Assembly: GCA_026075535.2 (NCBI GenBank)
Contig: AP026549.1
Coordinates: 5,270,001 to 5,334,000, forward strand
Direction of reading: 5' to 3'
DNA: 64,000 nt
DNA from: Tricholoma matsutake
Lineage: Eukaryota > Basidiomycota > Agaricomycetes > Agaricales > Tricholomataceae
Under the pieces are notes generated by a model that did not search any database, was not told the DNA's origin, and worked only from the letters and a program-made list of their open reading frames with translations. Shown one piece after another: positions 1 through 11,765 of the stretch (positions are counted from its first letter, which is position 1; the number at the start of each line of letters is the position of its first letter). Made by a program: the position numbers and the translations under genes.

Positions 1-612
1 CTGAGCCTCAGCAGCAGGGTTGAGAAGTGCCTCAATATTCATTCTATTGTCACATTGAAGTGCGCCTGTCAAGACCAGATCATTGAGAGCACTTTGGACT
101 CATTTCTCAGCATTTGCGATTGGATCTTGTTGACTGGCACTGGGATTGATGTGGGAGATTAATATCATTGGCTGTACTGCTGCAGGGGGAGGCATGCTCA
201 GCAAAATACCAGATTTGCATCCACCAAGCAGTATCAGTGAGTCACATAGCCTGTAATTGGTTGATATTGTATATTTCAGAGGGTGTTACACCAGCATCAT
301 ATTTGTCAATGGCGTGTTCAATAAAACTGGCTCAATAATGAGCCTTGAAGCATCAGATGATGCCCTGATCCATTGGTTGAACATGTGCAGTGAGATTTGC
401 CTTGAAGTTCTCCACACAAATATTTTGAAGACCATCTGGGACAATGTGACCCAAAAAATTGTCTTGCAGAAGAAGGATCTTGCAATTTTTGGCAACACGT
501 TCCTGATCCCATTGCTCAGAAAGTCTGTACCTTAAAAAGATGGCTTCAGCAATGGCAGGACATGTGTGTCCTGGATATGGCTGGGTGTCTGACTCCAACT
601 GCTTTTGCACAG
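1..612 (-). pseudogene. pogo/Tigger-type DDE transposase, C-terminal part
   Basis: Minus-strand translation gives LLLQDNFLGHIVPDG, then NLTAHVQPMDQGIIR, the second catalytic Asp block and the following conserved stretch of DDE_1 (pogo/Tigger, CENP-B-like) transposases. It continues below position 350 as a decayed C-terminal region (FKAHY, FIEHAID, YDAGVTPSEIY, INQLQAM). Such enzymes cut and paste Tc1/mariner-class DNA transposons. Several in-frame stops replace expected arginine. The frame is interrupted at 616/617 by element C' and a few bases of it resume at 37643. It is the oldest layer of the nested stack. The left end runs off the window. Confidence 0.8.
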
Positions 613-616
613 CCAC

Positions 617-751
617 TGGAGATGCCAGATGCATCTCCTATAGCAATGCAGTGGATGCGATAGTGATAGCCTGAGCCTGTATTACATGTGACTGTCTACT
701 GACTACATGGTCACGTGACCTGGAGTAGGTGTGCCCACACACACTACTCCA
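617..751 (-). repeat. C' 3' LTR
   Basis: This is 135 bp, near identical to 37507-37642. Each end of the LTR is itself a small hairpin: TGGAGTAG...CTACTCC at the start and GGAGATGC...GCATCTCC at the end, reading on the minus strand. Confidence 0.85.
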
Positions 752-764
752 TTTGCCCACCTCC
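752..764 (-). promoter_or_regulatory. C' polypurine tract
   Basis: On the minus strand a T-run is followed by GGAGGTGGGCAAA directly against the 3' LTR. Element C has GGAGGTGGGCAGA in the same place. This is the expected position and composition of a plus-strand primer. Confidence 0.75.
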
Positions 765-873
765 AAAAAAGGCAATGTCCTCATTGCCACAGAAAAAAAT
801 GCAAAACAATAAGTAGGAATAATATAGACAAAAGAATTCTATGGTTGATATCAAAAATAAAGTAAAGAAAAAC

Positions 874-2796
874 TCAACAAGGAGGTATCCATCCCAATGC
901 CCAAAGGGCCTTACTCAAGTCAGCAAGCTGGGGGTCTTGATCCCAGTCTAGCTTTGGAACAGGAGCAGGAGTAGGGGTTGCTCCAAAGGGAACAATGATG
1001 ATAGGTTTTCCTGGTCCTATACCAGAAGGGTGATGTCAGGTGATAAATGCTTGAGGCTGGCTGAAGAATGGAAGAGCTGGTTGAAAAGATCTACAAGATG
1101 AAAAAATATTTGGTGGGGGTCATTGTCGAACAGTGTCGTATCATCGAACACACCTGTGTAAGGACCAAACAGACCTGGGAGATTTGATCGAAGGCCCGAG
1201 AGGTCTCGTGGGGATGCAGGTGCAGCAGGTGGGGGAATGGGGAGGGATTCCATGTCTTCTGCCCAGTCAAAATGCACAGGAGGTGGCGAAACGGCTGGTT
1301 TAGGGCTGAGCTGGGATGAACTGGGGTATATGGGGATGCAGGTGGTGAATGGGGAGCTTCCCTGTGTGTAGACAATGTAGGTGGGAATGTAGATGATGTG
1401 GAAATGCAGGGGGATATTGGCATCATCGTCTGTGACATAGTAGGGGCAGTGGGGGGCTCAGGGTGTCAAACAGGGGTTACAGGAACGAGCTGGGGGAGCA
1501 CTGATGGTCCAGGGAGCGTGTGCCGTTGATTTTTGGGTGCCAGGTTTCGTTCTGAGAGTGGCAGGAGTGGGAGAGTGGGGGTTGTTGAATATGACATGGT
1601 AGTTTTGCCAGGTGGTTTGATGATTTTGATGGGGGTCTGTGGGATGAGATGGGGGATGCTGGGAGGTGTTCGGGCTTTTGTTTGGAGTCCTGGAGTGAGC
1701 AGGGTCATTCTGTTGAGTAAACAACATGTTTTGATGAGCACATTTGCTTGTCCTCGCGTAACATCATTTGTTGGGCTATAGACCATTTATGTACATCGTT
1801 TGGGGCCTGGCACTTAGTATACGAGGTGGTAGTGGTCATCTGGCAGCTAGTCATTGCCCTAGTAGTCATTCCACAGGTGGTTGCAATGGTTTTCATTGCC
1901 ATTGTAGGTTGTGATGTGGTGGTGGAACAGTGGGGCTCTGGGCTCGAGAGGATGGGCTGGGGAGTTATCAGGGGTGCTGTAGGTCGAGCTGGCAGTGAGT
2001 GCCATTGTTTGGGAGCTGTTGGGGGCAGGTTCAAAGCAGTGGTGGCTGTCAACAGGTCGATGTGTCTGATGGGTGCTGTGCAGGCATTGTCAACAGTGCT
2101 GATGATGGACTGGTGGGGGTTATGTCATGGGGTGCCATTTGCATATCGATGTCAACAGTGGTGGTGGATGTCGTCTGTGCACTCGAGTCCATGGTTATGC
2201 TGGCCATTGGTTCTGTTTGCATATTCGTGTTGATTCTGACCTTCTGGAGCTGTATCCATCGCTCCTCGCACTTGTCTGGGCCATGCCTCATCTCCCAACT
2301 CTCTCTTTTGGCCATTCTCCCATGTTCTTCTCGCTTCTTTCTCCCTTGCTCAAATGTGGTGCTTTGTGCCTTTTCTTCATCTTCCCTCCTCAATGTCTCA
2401 AAGACTCCTTCGCTCCATTCATCCTCACTGGCCAAGTGCTTTCCATCCTCATATCCCTCATAGTAGCCCTCCTCCTTTCCTTCATCAAAGGCTCTGGTCT
2501 CCAGGAGCTTTAGCATGACACTCCATAGTAGGCTATTGCATACAAGGGCAGTTGACTTAGCTGTCATGGGGTTACAGAAGTGCCGATTTTGTCCATAGTG
2601 CTTAAAGTGGGAATTGTTGAGGTGCTAGATGTATCTGTGTTGTTACTAGGTGATGACAGCATTGGCATGGCAGTTTTTGCAGTTGGAGCTGACACATTCA
2701 ATGCTGTCATTACAGCATTCATGGCTGCAATATTCGCGTCCAGTTGCGTGTTGTTGCACCATTTCTTCTTCTGAGTTCGTTTGCCTTGTCCTGGAC
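874..2796 (-). pseudogene. C' protein of unknown function (main part)
   Basis: The gene runs on the minus strand from ATG at 37222 (MPGP, then split by A) through 2796 to a stop at 874. In order: a basic start (GKRTQKKKW), a Ser/Thr-rich linker, an acidic glycine-repeat segment (AFDEGKEEGYYEGYEDG, about 2480), Thr/Gln repeats (SAQTTSTTTVDIDMQ, about 2150), a long Pro/Ser/Thr-rich tract, and a conserved end (PTIIVPFG, LDWDQDPQLADLSKAL, ALGW). I recognise the last motif from multi-copy agaricomycete hypothetical proteins; no function is known to me. Compared with C, one base is missing near 2575, shifting the frame, and other breaks follow. Confidence 0.7.
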
Positions 2797-3131
2797 TGTC
2801 AAGAACCATTCCTTGCCCAATGGGAACCTGCATCTGTCTGACCCTTTCCCGCACATCGAACCTGACATTTGTCTATGCCTCCTGATTTCATTCCTGGCTG
2901 CCTTGCACTGCCCACACTGCTGTGCACCAGGCTGCCATCTCTATTGCAAATTCGACTGCAGATTCCTGTGCAGCTCACACTAGGTAATTAATTTATCTAT
3001 GCAGTTGAGACACTGCCGCAGTCTTTGTTCCTGTTCTGCATTTATTCCAGTCTACAGTATTTAAGCTTAGTTAGTTTTGCCTTGTATTCCTCAGTTCATA
3101 TATTGACATAGACTCAACTTTAACCTGCCAA
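2797..3131 (+). repeat. A 5' LTR, first part
   Basis: This part starts TGTCAAGAACC and matches 36551-36880 of the 3' LTR. It contains a TATA-like stretch (CAGTATTTAAGC, about 3055). It is cut at 3131/3132 by element B and resumes at 11194. Confidence 0.85.
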
Positions 3132-3815
3132 TGTTACAATTTTCCTTGTAACTCATGGAACCTGATGCACCTGACGATCCCCTCCAGACAGGAGGCACCC
3201 CTTGATTCATGCCTAGGGCATGTCCTTGACATCAGACACACACACAATGCATGCCGACTGCATGCATTTGATCCCCTTCCTGTGGAAGGCACCCTTGATG
3301 CATGGTGACTCTATTCACCCAAACCCACTCCCACACATGCTGTGATACGACAGCCCCCTGACATGAGGTCCATGATGTTGGACTCTCATGATCAACATGC
3401 TGCACCACAGCATGTCCTTGACACCGGATCCTTGACATCAGATCTGTGACATTGGACACCTCATGCTAGGCATGAGGCCTATTGTTTCTATTCTTACTTG
3501 ATACGCATCTATCTTTCTGATTAGACAATAAGGACCTCCCTTGTAGTATAAGTACTGCAACTTGTAGTAGGGATGTCCTTAGTTTAGATCTAGGCATTCT
3601 ATAGCCTTAACTTGCAACTCACGAACTTACTCAAAACCACTAAGGAAGCCCCTTAGTGCATGAACCTGAATGACTCTACGCAGAAGCCCTGCTAGAGTGC
3701 ACTACCTATCTTCTGTTGGATGCTCCGAGTAAGACTAGTGCCGAATGACTCATCGAGGAAGCACCTCGTCGAACGACATCAACTACATCGAGTGGTTGAG
3801 GCTTTGCCCTTAACA
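3132..3815 (+). repeat. B 5' LTR
   Basis: 684 bp, same length as the 3' copy. Differences from 10505-11188 are concentrated at former CpG sites, for example TCATGATC against TCACAATC and TACGACA against TACAACA. A TATA-like GTATAAGTA lies near 3547. Confidence 0.9.
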
Positions 3816-3861
3816 TAAGATCTAAACTATCTGCTAGCCCACCTATCTAGGTGTAGGCAAT

Positions 3862-5028
3862 ATGTCTTAATACACACCACAGCGACCCGGGTCTAGACAA
3901 ACCCCAGACCAACCACCAAGAGAAGCAGAACTGCAGCCAGGTTCATCTTGGTACCAATACAATGGAAGACTAGTCTGTTACTCGACCCCAGCACAGCATT
4001 GGTTCTACAGATCAACTGACAGACAACGAGGAGATTTCCTCACTGATGAAGACTTTGAACAACTGCACACACCCCCACCCGAAACATCCACCCACTTCTT
4101 AACAGATGAAACCAATGACCTCTATAATGAGGTGTCTGAACCCGCAACCACACCGATGACGTCCATGAAGGACATTCGAATCCGATCACCAACAGACTTC
4201 TCAGGAGAGCGGACCAAGACCACTAAGTTCCTGCAGGAGATAGACCTATACCTGTGAATCAATGACCAGGTCTATGACACAAATGACAAGAAGATTATCT
4301 TCACGCTGTCCTTCATGAATGGAGGGACAGCAGCTGCCTGGGCACAGGCATTTGTCAACCAACACCAGTCCGAGGGACTCGGTGAATACACAGACTTCCG
4401 ACAGAAGGTCTTAGAGGCCTTCTCACCGATTGATGATGCCGGAACGGCAAAGACAGAGATCAAGAATCTCAAGCAAGGTTCAGGGAACCTTGAAGAATAT
4501 GTGGTGAACTTCCGCATCCTGAAAGACAGGACAGGAATCACAGAAGATGCAGCCATGATCGAGTACTTCATGGACAGACTGCATCCCGAATTACTGAAGA
4601 GGGTACACGCAATGGAGACAGTGCCCAACACGCTCGAAGGCTGGATAAAGGCAGCTTCGAAATATGAAGGCTAATGGAAATGGGCCATGGCAATCCTGGG
4701 GAAGACCAGGCAAAACCAGATGACAAAAGAAACAATGAAGAAAGGACAGCCCTCTCTCGACATCAACTGACTGATGAACCAAGAATGCGTGGAACACCTC
4801 CGAAAGGGATTGTGTTTCATCTGCCACCAACTGGGACACCAATCATCCGACCACAGGGATGGAAAGAACTCCACTCAGACGGGGTCAGCGCCTCCTCCCT
4901 ACCGAAACCGCTTCACCCAGAAGAAGACTGGGGTGGACACCTACCAGAAGATCCGCACAATGCTGGATGAACTAGACAAAGAAGAAAAGGAACGAGCCCT
5001 CAACCTCATGGAAGAATCGGGTTTTTAG
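3862..5028 (+). pseudogene. B gag
   Basis: This is a Ty3/gypsy capsid-type Gag. From ATG at 3862 the frame reads QRPGSRQTPDQP, then SPTDFSGERTKTTKFLQEI (gag N-terminal domain), FNGGTAA-like WAQAF at about 4330, and LEEYVVNFRILKDRTGI (about 4490), the usual retrotrans_gag block. A zinc-knuckle-like CFICHQLGHQSSDH sits near 4815; its last ligand is His where Cys is usual. TAA at 3868, TGA at 4256 and TGA at 4672 interrupt it, and the frame shifts after 4674. It would coat the RNA in cytoplasmic particles. Confidence 0.8.
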
Positions 5029-5084
5029 AGCAGCGGCCTGATACAACACCAGTCACCGCTGAAATTTCTGTAGGGTCTGTACTC

Positions 5085-5462
5085 TTGGCTATCATGAATA
5101 GACAATCTATGCACCTGTCTATTCGGGTAGCTGAGTCAGACAACAGAAAAGACGTCGCAACAAATGTGCTCCTCGACTCTGGAGCAGGAGGAGTCTTTAT
5201 TGACTCAAAATTCATCGAACAAGAAGAGATCAAGACATATCCCTTGGGCTACACCATCCGGGCCACAAATGTAGATGGAACTCTGAACAGGCAGGGAACG
5301 ATCACGAGATATGTGAGGGGAAGGCTCCACATCAATGGACAGAGCTACCCAATGAAATACCTAGTCGCCGGACTAGGCAAAGAATTGGTGATCCTGGGCC
5401 TATCATGGCTATGGGAGGTGAACCCAATTATCGATTGGAAGAAAGGAACTCTTGAGTTCTGA
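5085..5462 (+). pseudogene. B retropepsin-like aspartic protease
   Basis: Reads NVLLDSGAGGVFIDSKFI, with the catalytic Asp in the DSGA motif, then a flap-like YTIRATNVDGTLN and ELVILGLSWLWEVNPIIDW, the conserved C-terminal part of Ty3/gypsy proteases. The stretch is open for about 125 codons and ends at TGA 5460-5462, after which the pol frame goes on. This enzyme processes the polyprotein. Confidence 0.8.
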
Positions 5463-5594
5463 GACGAAGAATGATGGGCTCAAATCCAACGGATCTTGGA
5501 GAAGACAAGAAGAGCTGAATGAGCCCTCCTGAACACCCTAAAGCTCCCCAGGGTCGACACTGAAAGGGAAGCACCCAATGACAAACTGGCACAA

Positions 5595-5930
5595 ATTTGA
5601 TGCATCGTGGCCAAAACAAGACAAAGGCTCTCTGAAGAGAAAGAGAGGAGCATCACCCGAGCCAAAGTGGCTGTGGCAAAAACCAGGGAGAGACTCTCCG
5701 AAGAAAGGCAGAGAAACCTTGCCCGAGCCCGATTGGCCATGGCAAAAACAAAGGAAAGGCTTTCTGAGAAGAAAGCCAAAGAACTAAATTCCACCCAGAT
5801 AGCTGTCGCATAGACCAGGAGCAGCAACACTCCTAAAGAAACCAGAAACCTTGAAGCAGCACGACGTGCTGTCACCAAAACCCAAGAGAACCAGAAGAAG
5901 AAACAACTGGAAAAGGGTAAAAACAATGAA
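5595..5930 (+). repeat. B tandem 22-residue coiled-coil repeats between protease and RT
   Basis: In the pol frame about five degenerate 22-residue units follow one another, with the theme AVAKTRERLSEERQRNLARA. DNA period is 66 bp. High Lys/Arg/Glu and regular Ala/Leu suggest an extended charged coiled coil. TGA at about 5811 interrupts unit four. Typical gypsy elements have only a short linker here. Confidence 0.75.
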
Positions 5931-6519
5931 TGCAACAGGGCATGACAAATCATGCAAAAGATGAAGGAACTGCTGACCTCCACAGGGGAGGAAAGCACTG
6001 GCAAACGACACTCAAAAACGGCATTACAAAATAGGACAAAAGACCCTCATCAGGAGGCTACCCCGATACGCGATCATGGAACCCCAGGTTATGGTACTAA
6101 TGACACCGGAATACCTATGCCCAGGGAGACTCCACCTCAAGTAAAGATTGAAGAGGTACCCAACAAAGAACTACTGGCAGACACAGGCATGGACATACAA
6201 ATAATGACCCAGACCCCCAAATGAGACACAATTGAGGATGACTCAGTGTTGATTGCATATGTGCGAGGCGAACTGGTTGTTGGCCTATTTGAACCAGAAA
6301 TAGAACTGCCCCTGACAGAGGAACATCGAGAGCCGACACACAGATACATCTGAAAAACAAACACAATCAGCAGGCTCACAAAAGGCAAGGGCTCCCCACG
6401 GTACCTACTCAACTTGGACATATGGATCAGAGCAAAGACATCCATATCCCAATGACTAGCGCATGAGCAAGAGGAGGGAAAGGAGACTAGCCAATGGACC
6501 CTGGACGACTTACTGCCAC

Positions 6520-7905
6520 CAGAATACCAGAAGTACAGACAGGTATTTGAGAAGGCTGCATCTGAACGATTCCTGGAGTCAAGACTGTGGGATCACGCAA
6601 TTGACTTGAAGGAAGGCTTTGTACCGAAGGATTGCAAAGTCTACCCATTGACACCAAAGGAACAAGAGAAACTCAATGAGTTTCTAGATGAAAACCTGGA
6701 GAAAGGATACATCTGACCGTCGAAATCACCCATGGCATCCCCGTTCTTCTTCGTGTCGAAGAAGGACTCTGATGCTCTGTGACCTTGCCAAGACTATCGC
6801 TATCTGAATGAAGGAATGATCTGGAACAACTACCCCTGCCACTGATTGGAGACCTCTTGGACAAGCTGAAGGGAGCAAGATTCTTCACGAAACTTGATAT
6901 TCGATGGGGATATCATAACGTACGGATAAAGAAAGGAGACGAGTGGAAGGCAGTGTTCAAGACTAACCGAGGGCTATTCGAGCCAATGGTGATGTTCTTT
7001 GGGCTGTGCAACTCACCGGCAACATTCCAGGCCATGATGAACGATCTCTTCCGAGATATGCTAGATGAAGGATGGCTCATCATCTATATGGATGACATCC
7101 TGATCTTCTTGAAGATGGAAGAAGAACACTGGATAAGGACTGAAAGGGTCCTCGAACGACTATGGCAATGCGATCTCTACCTGAAAATAGAGAAATGCAA
7201 ATTCAACATACAGGAAGTCGACTTCTTGGGCATGATCATCAGGCCCAACAAACTCGCAATGGACAACACGAAGCTGGCTGGGATCAAGGACTGGCCCATG
7301 CCAAAGACAGTGAAGGATGTAAGATCCTTCCTAGGATTTGGGAACTTCTATCGAAGATTCATCGGACACTTTGTGGATCTGGCCAGACCGCTGAATGATT
7401 TGATGAAGAAGAACCAGAAATTCAAATGGACGAATGGCTGCCAGCAGTCGTTCGATACACTGAAAAGGAAATTCAATAAAGCCCCAGTACTGCTGATGCC
7501 AGACACAACAAAACCATTTGTGGTGGAATCTGACACCTCGAAATTTGCGACAGGTGCAGTACTCAGACAACAGGACGTCAATGGAGACTGGCACCCATGC
7601 GGCTATATCTCACATTCTTTCAATGAAGCCAAAAGGAATTATGAGATATATGACAGGGAACTACTGGGAGTGATCCAAGCGCTGGAAACATGAAGACACT
7701 ACCTACAGGGGACACCATTCCATGTGACGGTACTGTCCGATCACAAGAACCTGACGTACTTCCGTCAGCCACAGAAACTGAACCGATGACAGGCTAGATG
7801 GGCCATTTACCTGTCACAATTCGACCTGAAGCTACAACATGTACCAGGATCACAGATGGTACAATCTGACGCCCTATCAAGGAGAGCAGATCATATAGCT
7901 GAAGA
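6520..7905 (+). pseudogene. B reverse transcriptase and RNase H
   Basis: RT begins about LWDHAIDLKEGFVPKDCKVY (6587) and proceeds through [44 protein letters not shown] and the catalytic [10 protein letters not shown] (about 7082). [15 protein letters not shown] marks the thumb. RNase H follows with [32 protein letters not shown] and [10 protein letters not shown]. The longest open part is 6857-7691. TGA codons at about 6715, 6780, 7692 and 7787 sit where Arg or Trp is conserved, so the protein cannot be made in one piece. Confidence 0.9.
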
Positions 7906-8029
7906 AGACACCAATAACGAGGACAAGACCATCCTCGCTGACGAACTGTTCATCAAAACAATTGACACTGAGCTCCAGGGAGCCCTGGTCTCAGCAATAA
8001 TGAAGGACGACCTCATAAATGAAGCTTTA

Positions 8030-9385
8030 TGAGCCCTGAAGAACAATGGAACTCCCCCAATCAAGTCTGCATTGGGAGACTGGAAATTTGAAGATGACCT
8101 GCTCTTTTTCAAAGACAGGTGCTATGTGCCACAGGATGAAACCCTCTGCTGAGCAATCATATGGAAATACCATGATAGCATCATGACAGGACACCCTGGA
8201 CAATGGCAAACAATTGAACTGATCCGACGAGACTACTGGTGGCCAGGAATGGCCAACTTCATAAAGAAATATGTTGAAGGCTGCACAAAGTGCCAGCAAA
8301 TGAAGATCAACACCCACCCAATGACCCCACCCCTGACACCGATATCATCCGATGCCAACAGACCATTTGAGCTGGTAACGACAGATTTTATTACATAATA
8401 AATGGATTTGACTCAATCATGGTCATGGTAGACCATGGTCTTACGAAGGGGGTAATTTTTATCCCTTGCGCGAAGACGATCGATGCACTTGGCACTGCAG
8501 ACCTCTACCTGCGCCATGTGTACACAAGATTTGGACTCCCTGGAAGAATCATCTCAGACAGAGACCCTCAATTCACGTCCAAACTCTTCCGAGAACTCAG
8601 GCGACTGCTAAAAATCAAGCTATCCATCCTATCCCCCCCAGACCAATGGAGAAATGGAGTGAGTAAACCAAGAGCTAGAGGTTTACCTCTGCATGTTCTG
8701 TTCGAACAAACCAGAAGATTGGGAATGTTATCTCCCAATGGCAGAATTCGCACACAACCAGAAAATGCACTCCGCAGTAAAACACTCGCCATTTTACTTG
8801 ATGATGGGATATCAACCATGTGCTATCCCCACCCCATATGAAAAGACGAACGTGCCAGCTGCTGAACAAAGAATCCAAGAACTTCTCTCTGCAAGAAGGG
8901 AAGCTCTTGCCACACATGAACTAGCCAGACAGGCTATGGCCACCCAAACGAAAGGGCGATACGAACCATTCAAGGTTGGAGAACAAGTATGGCTTGACTC
9001 CAAGAACCTGAAGATTGGCTACCCAATGAGAAAATTGGTGCCAAAACGAGAAGGGCCCTTCGTGATTGAAGATGCCCTGTTAAGAACGACATACCAATTG
9101 AAACTGCTGCCGAGATGGAAGATCCACCCGGTATTCCATGCAGCTTTACTCACACGATACCATGAGAATGACACTCATGGGCAAAACTTCCTGACTCCAC
9201 TCATGGAAGGAGAAAATGAATACGAGGTGGAAGCAATCATCGCACACAAGAAGCATGGCAAGACACGCCGTTACCTCGTGAAATGGGTTGACTACCTGAC
9301 ATCTGAAAACACATGGGAACCTGAATCAAACCTAAAGAATGCCCCCGAGATCCTGACGGCATATAAGAAGAGGTACCACCTCTGA
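8030..9385 (+). pseudogene. B integrase with C-terminal chromodomain
   Basis: The zinc-binding part is HDSIMTGHPGQW plus CTKCQQ (8170-8300). The catalytic core shows [17 protein letters not shown] and [17 protein letters not shown] (8340-8600). Deletion-type frame changes occur near 8400 and 8640-8690. 8693-9385 is one open stretch with [12 protein letters not shown], a GPF motif and a chromodomain: YEVEAIIAHKKHGKTRRYLV, KWVDYL, NTWEPESNL. Chromodomains of this class steer integration to methylated histone H3K9 in known chromoviruses. Confidence 0.88.
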
Positions 9386-9418
9386 TGGAAACCCAAAAAA
9401 CCCCCTCTCTTCCCCAAT

Positions 9419-10097
9419 ATGCCTGCCGAACAACGATTTACCCGAGAATACCTCCAAAACCAATTGAATGCTGATGCCCTTCGCGTTCACCTTGCCCACA
9501 ATCCACCAAAATACCATCTAGCCAGGATGTGCTTCTACTATGCGAGCACTATTGAACAGATGGAACAAAATCTAGAAGAAGCAATAAACGATGCAGACGC
9601 CCTGGGGATCGAGCAAATGATCCAGGAAATGATTGCACCGCGGTCGACACAGACAACCACCAACCTCACTCTTGCCATTCAGCGAGCAGAGCGACAGAGA
9701 TGAATGACGAGCTCCCTCTGGAGGCTCCTCCCATTCTACAAAGAACCCGAAGATCGTGCCTAGGGCACCCGAAATAATTGATCTGACCACCCCCGAACCC
9801 GAACCGAAGACCACCCAACCGCCTTGGTTTCCCCCACACATGAGACATGCTAGATGTTTCATCTGCCAACAGATAGGCCACTTTGGCCTGATTTGCCAAT
9901 GATACGTTTGCAGGTATTGCAAACAGCGAGGCCCCAGACACTACAGGATGAATTGCCTGGAGAAACCTCGGAAAGATTGAGAGACCGATCAAAGAGAAGC
10001 CAAGCAGAGACAGCAGCTCTTCTTTAACTCTGGATATGATGATTTTGATGACGACGCAATGGGAAACATGACAGGGGAGCCATATGGAAGGATTTAA
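9419..10097 (+). pseudogene. B extra reading frame with two zinc knuckles
   Basis: Begins 33 bp after the chromodomain stop with MPAEQRFTREYLQNQLNADA and an alpha-helical stretch (ARMCFYYASTIEQMEQNLEE) open to 9703. After a frame change near 9705 it reads EIIDLTTPEPEP and two Cys/His knuckles: CFICQQIGHFGLIC (about 9857) and CRYCKQRGPRHYRMNC (about 9910), ending at a TAA near 10097. Two TGA codons replace probable Arg. Most chromoviruses end with the chromodomain, so this is an accessory nucleic-acid-binding protein or a relocated nucleocapsid. Function unknown. Confidence 0.6.
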
Positions 10098-10136
10098 AAG
10101 GCAGAGCTCAAGACAATGGCATGACAAGACAGACCT

Positions 10137-10409
10137 ATGCTCACAGGGATTATGATCCTCGCCATCATCGTTGGCACGACCCTGGCTGCAGCAGCAGCCC
10201 TAACCTTCACATTCTGCCTCTACGCCATCTTCCGAACAGAACCCGAACCCCTGATTACAAACATTGAATTTGCCATCCTGCAATGCCCCCCTTTCAATGA
10301 TACTACCGACTCCTTGACACCGCTACCTAGGGCAGCGCAAACCAGAAGAACCCAATCATGGTCCGAGTTTGGACATGAATTATTCCTCCATCATACCCCT
10401 CAACACTGA
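10137..10409 (+). CDS. B small membrane-protein reading frame before the 3' LTR
   Basis: A 90-residue frame from ATG to TGA. Residues 4-30 are strongly hydrophobic (GIMILAIIVGTTLAAAAALT then FTFCLYAIF), fitting one membrane helix near the N-terminus. The rest is polar, with TEPEPLITNIEF and a Ser/Arg-rich end. It has no stop although the rest of B is full of them. It lies between the zinc-knuckle frame and the polypurine tract, where env genes lie in retroviruses and errantiviruses. Nothing else supports a fusion protein: it is far too short and I see no fusion or cleavage site. Function unknown. Confidence 0.5.
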   Translation: MLTGIMILAIIVGTTLAAAAALTFTFCLYAIFRTEPEPLITNIEFAILQCPPFNDTTDSLTPLPRAAQTRRTQSWSEFGHELFLHHTPQH

Positions 10410-10504
10410 CCTACCCCATAACCAGACCATGCCTGATCAGACCACAAAGGAGAGACAAAGATTTAGGTCAAAGTGTGGAACTTTTGACCATAGCAGGGGG
10501 GTAA

Positions 10505-11188
10505 TGTTACAATTTTCCTTGTAACTCATGGAACACGATGCACCCGACAATCCCCTCCAGACAGGAGGCACCCCTTGATTCATGCCTAGGGCATGTCCTT
10601 GACATCAGACACACACATGATGCATGCCGACTGCATGCATTCGATCCCCTTCCCGTGGAAGGCACCCTTGATGCATGGTGACTCCATGCACCCAAACCCA
10701 CTCCCACACATGCTGTGATACAACAGCCCCCTGACATGAGGTCCATGATGTCGGACTCTCACAATCAACATGCTGCACCACAGCATGTCCTTGACATCGG
10801 ATCCTTGACATCGGATCCATGACATCAGACACCTCATGCTAGGCATGAGGCCTATTGTTTCTATTCTTACTTGATATGCATCTATCTTTTCGATTGGACA
10901 ATAAGGACCTCCCATGTAGTATAAGTACTGCAACTTGTAGTAGGGATGTCCTTAGTTTAGATCTAGGCATTCTACAGCCTTAACTTGCAACTCACGAACT
11001 TACTCAAAACCACTAAGGAAGCCCCTTAGTGCGTGAACCTGAATGACTCTATGCAGAAGCCCTGCTAGAGTGCACTACCTATCTTACATCGGATGCTCCG
11101 AGTAAGACTAGTGCCGAATGACTCGTCAAGGAAGCACCTCATCAAATGACATCGACTGGATCGAGTGGTTGAGGCTTTGCCCTTAACA
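10505..11188 (+). repeat. B 3' LTR and polypurine tract
   Basis: 684 bp. Directly upstream, 10490-10504 reads AGCAGGGGGGTAA, the purine tract for plus-strand priming. The LTR ends CCCTTAACA, followed by the second GCCAA of the target duplication. Confidence 0.9.
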
Positions 11189-11193
11189 GCCAA

Positions 11194-11533
11194 TCTAAAC
11201 CTTCTTCTACTCCAACCTCAGTTCTCTAAGAGTCTGAACTCGATTCGACTCGACCTCTAGTCTCCCTCTGAAGTTCTAACCTCATCTGAACTTAACCCAA
11301 GTCCCTCCATACTCCTCCCCACATTTACCCGCACTTCCCCACTCCTACCTCCAAACCTTTGTCTTGAAATTAGGACACCAGACAAGGTGAAGGGCGCAGC
11401 TTCTTACAAGCTGAAGCCAAGTCCTTTCTGTTTCCCCTCCCACAGAATCCACAACAACCCGACAACCTTCTGCTATCATCACCCACAGGGTCCGATCAGA
11501 TTCTGATGCATCTTCTAGGATCAGTTCTTAACA
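11194..11533 (+). repeat. A 5' LTR, second part, and leader
   Basis: Resumes exactly where 3131 stopped (TCTAAACC) and matches 36881-37210. The LTR ends GATCAGTTCTTAACA. The leader 11534-11765 is untranslated; no convincing tRNA primer-binding site is visible after the LTR. Confidence 0.85.
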
Positions 11534-11765
11534 GTATATACAAACTCCCACTTCACTTGTCCCATTCCTCTCTATGACCCCTACCGAGACCTGCCAGTGC
11601 ACAACCAGAAATTCCCAATGCGCCAGTACTATCCCAGGGATCTCTGCAATCCAGCGATCCACCCTTTCTGACCCTCAACCCGCCACTACTTTTGGAGTGT
11701 CTTCCAGACCCTCAAACATATTCTGACAAATCGGCTCAGGAGCCCCTTCAATCAGTGCCAATCTC

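Larger units (their letters stand above)
3132..11188 (+). mobile_element. B: full-length Ty3/gypsy chromovirus
   Basis: It measures 8057 bp. LTRs of 684 bp each (3132-3815, 10505-11188) begin TGTTACAATT and end CCCTTAACA. TSD GCCAA lies at 3127-3131 and 11189-11193, inside A's 5' LTR. Gag, protease, a repeat-rich spacer, RT (YMDD), RNase H, integrase and chromodomain are followed by two extra reading frames before the 3' LTR. Many TGA stops show it is dead. Confidence 0.93.

Noticed and set aside
1748..2513. Several plus-strand frames of 120-160 codons
   Set aside because: They are antisense to the conserved C' protein, whose homologue in C confirms the minus strand.
9419..10097. The zinc-knuckle frame as gag of a second element
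   Set aside because: It lies inside B between chromodomain and 3' LTR, with no capsid domain and no LTR or duplication of its own.
10137..10409. True retroviral envelope gene
   Set aside because: Only 90 residues, one membrane helix, no signal for cleavage or fusion; kept only as a membrane-protein frame.
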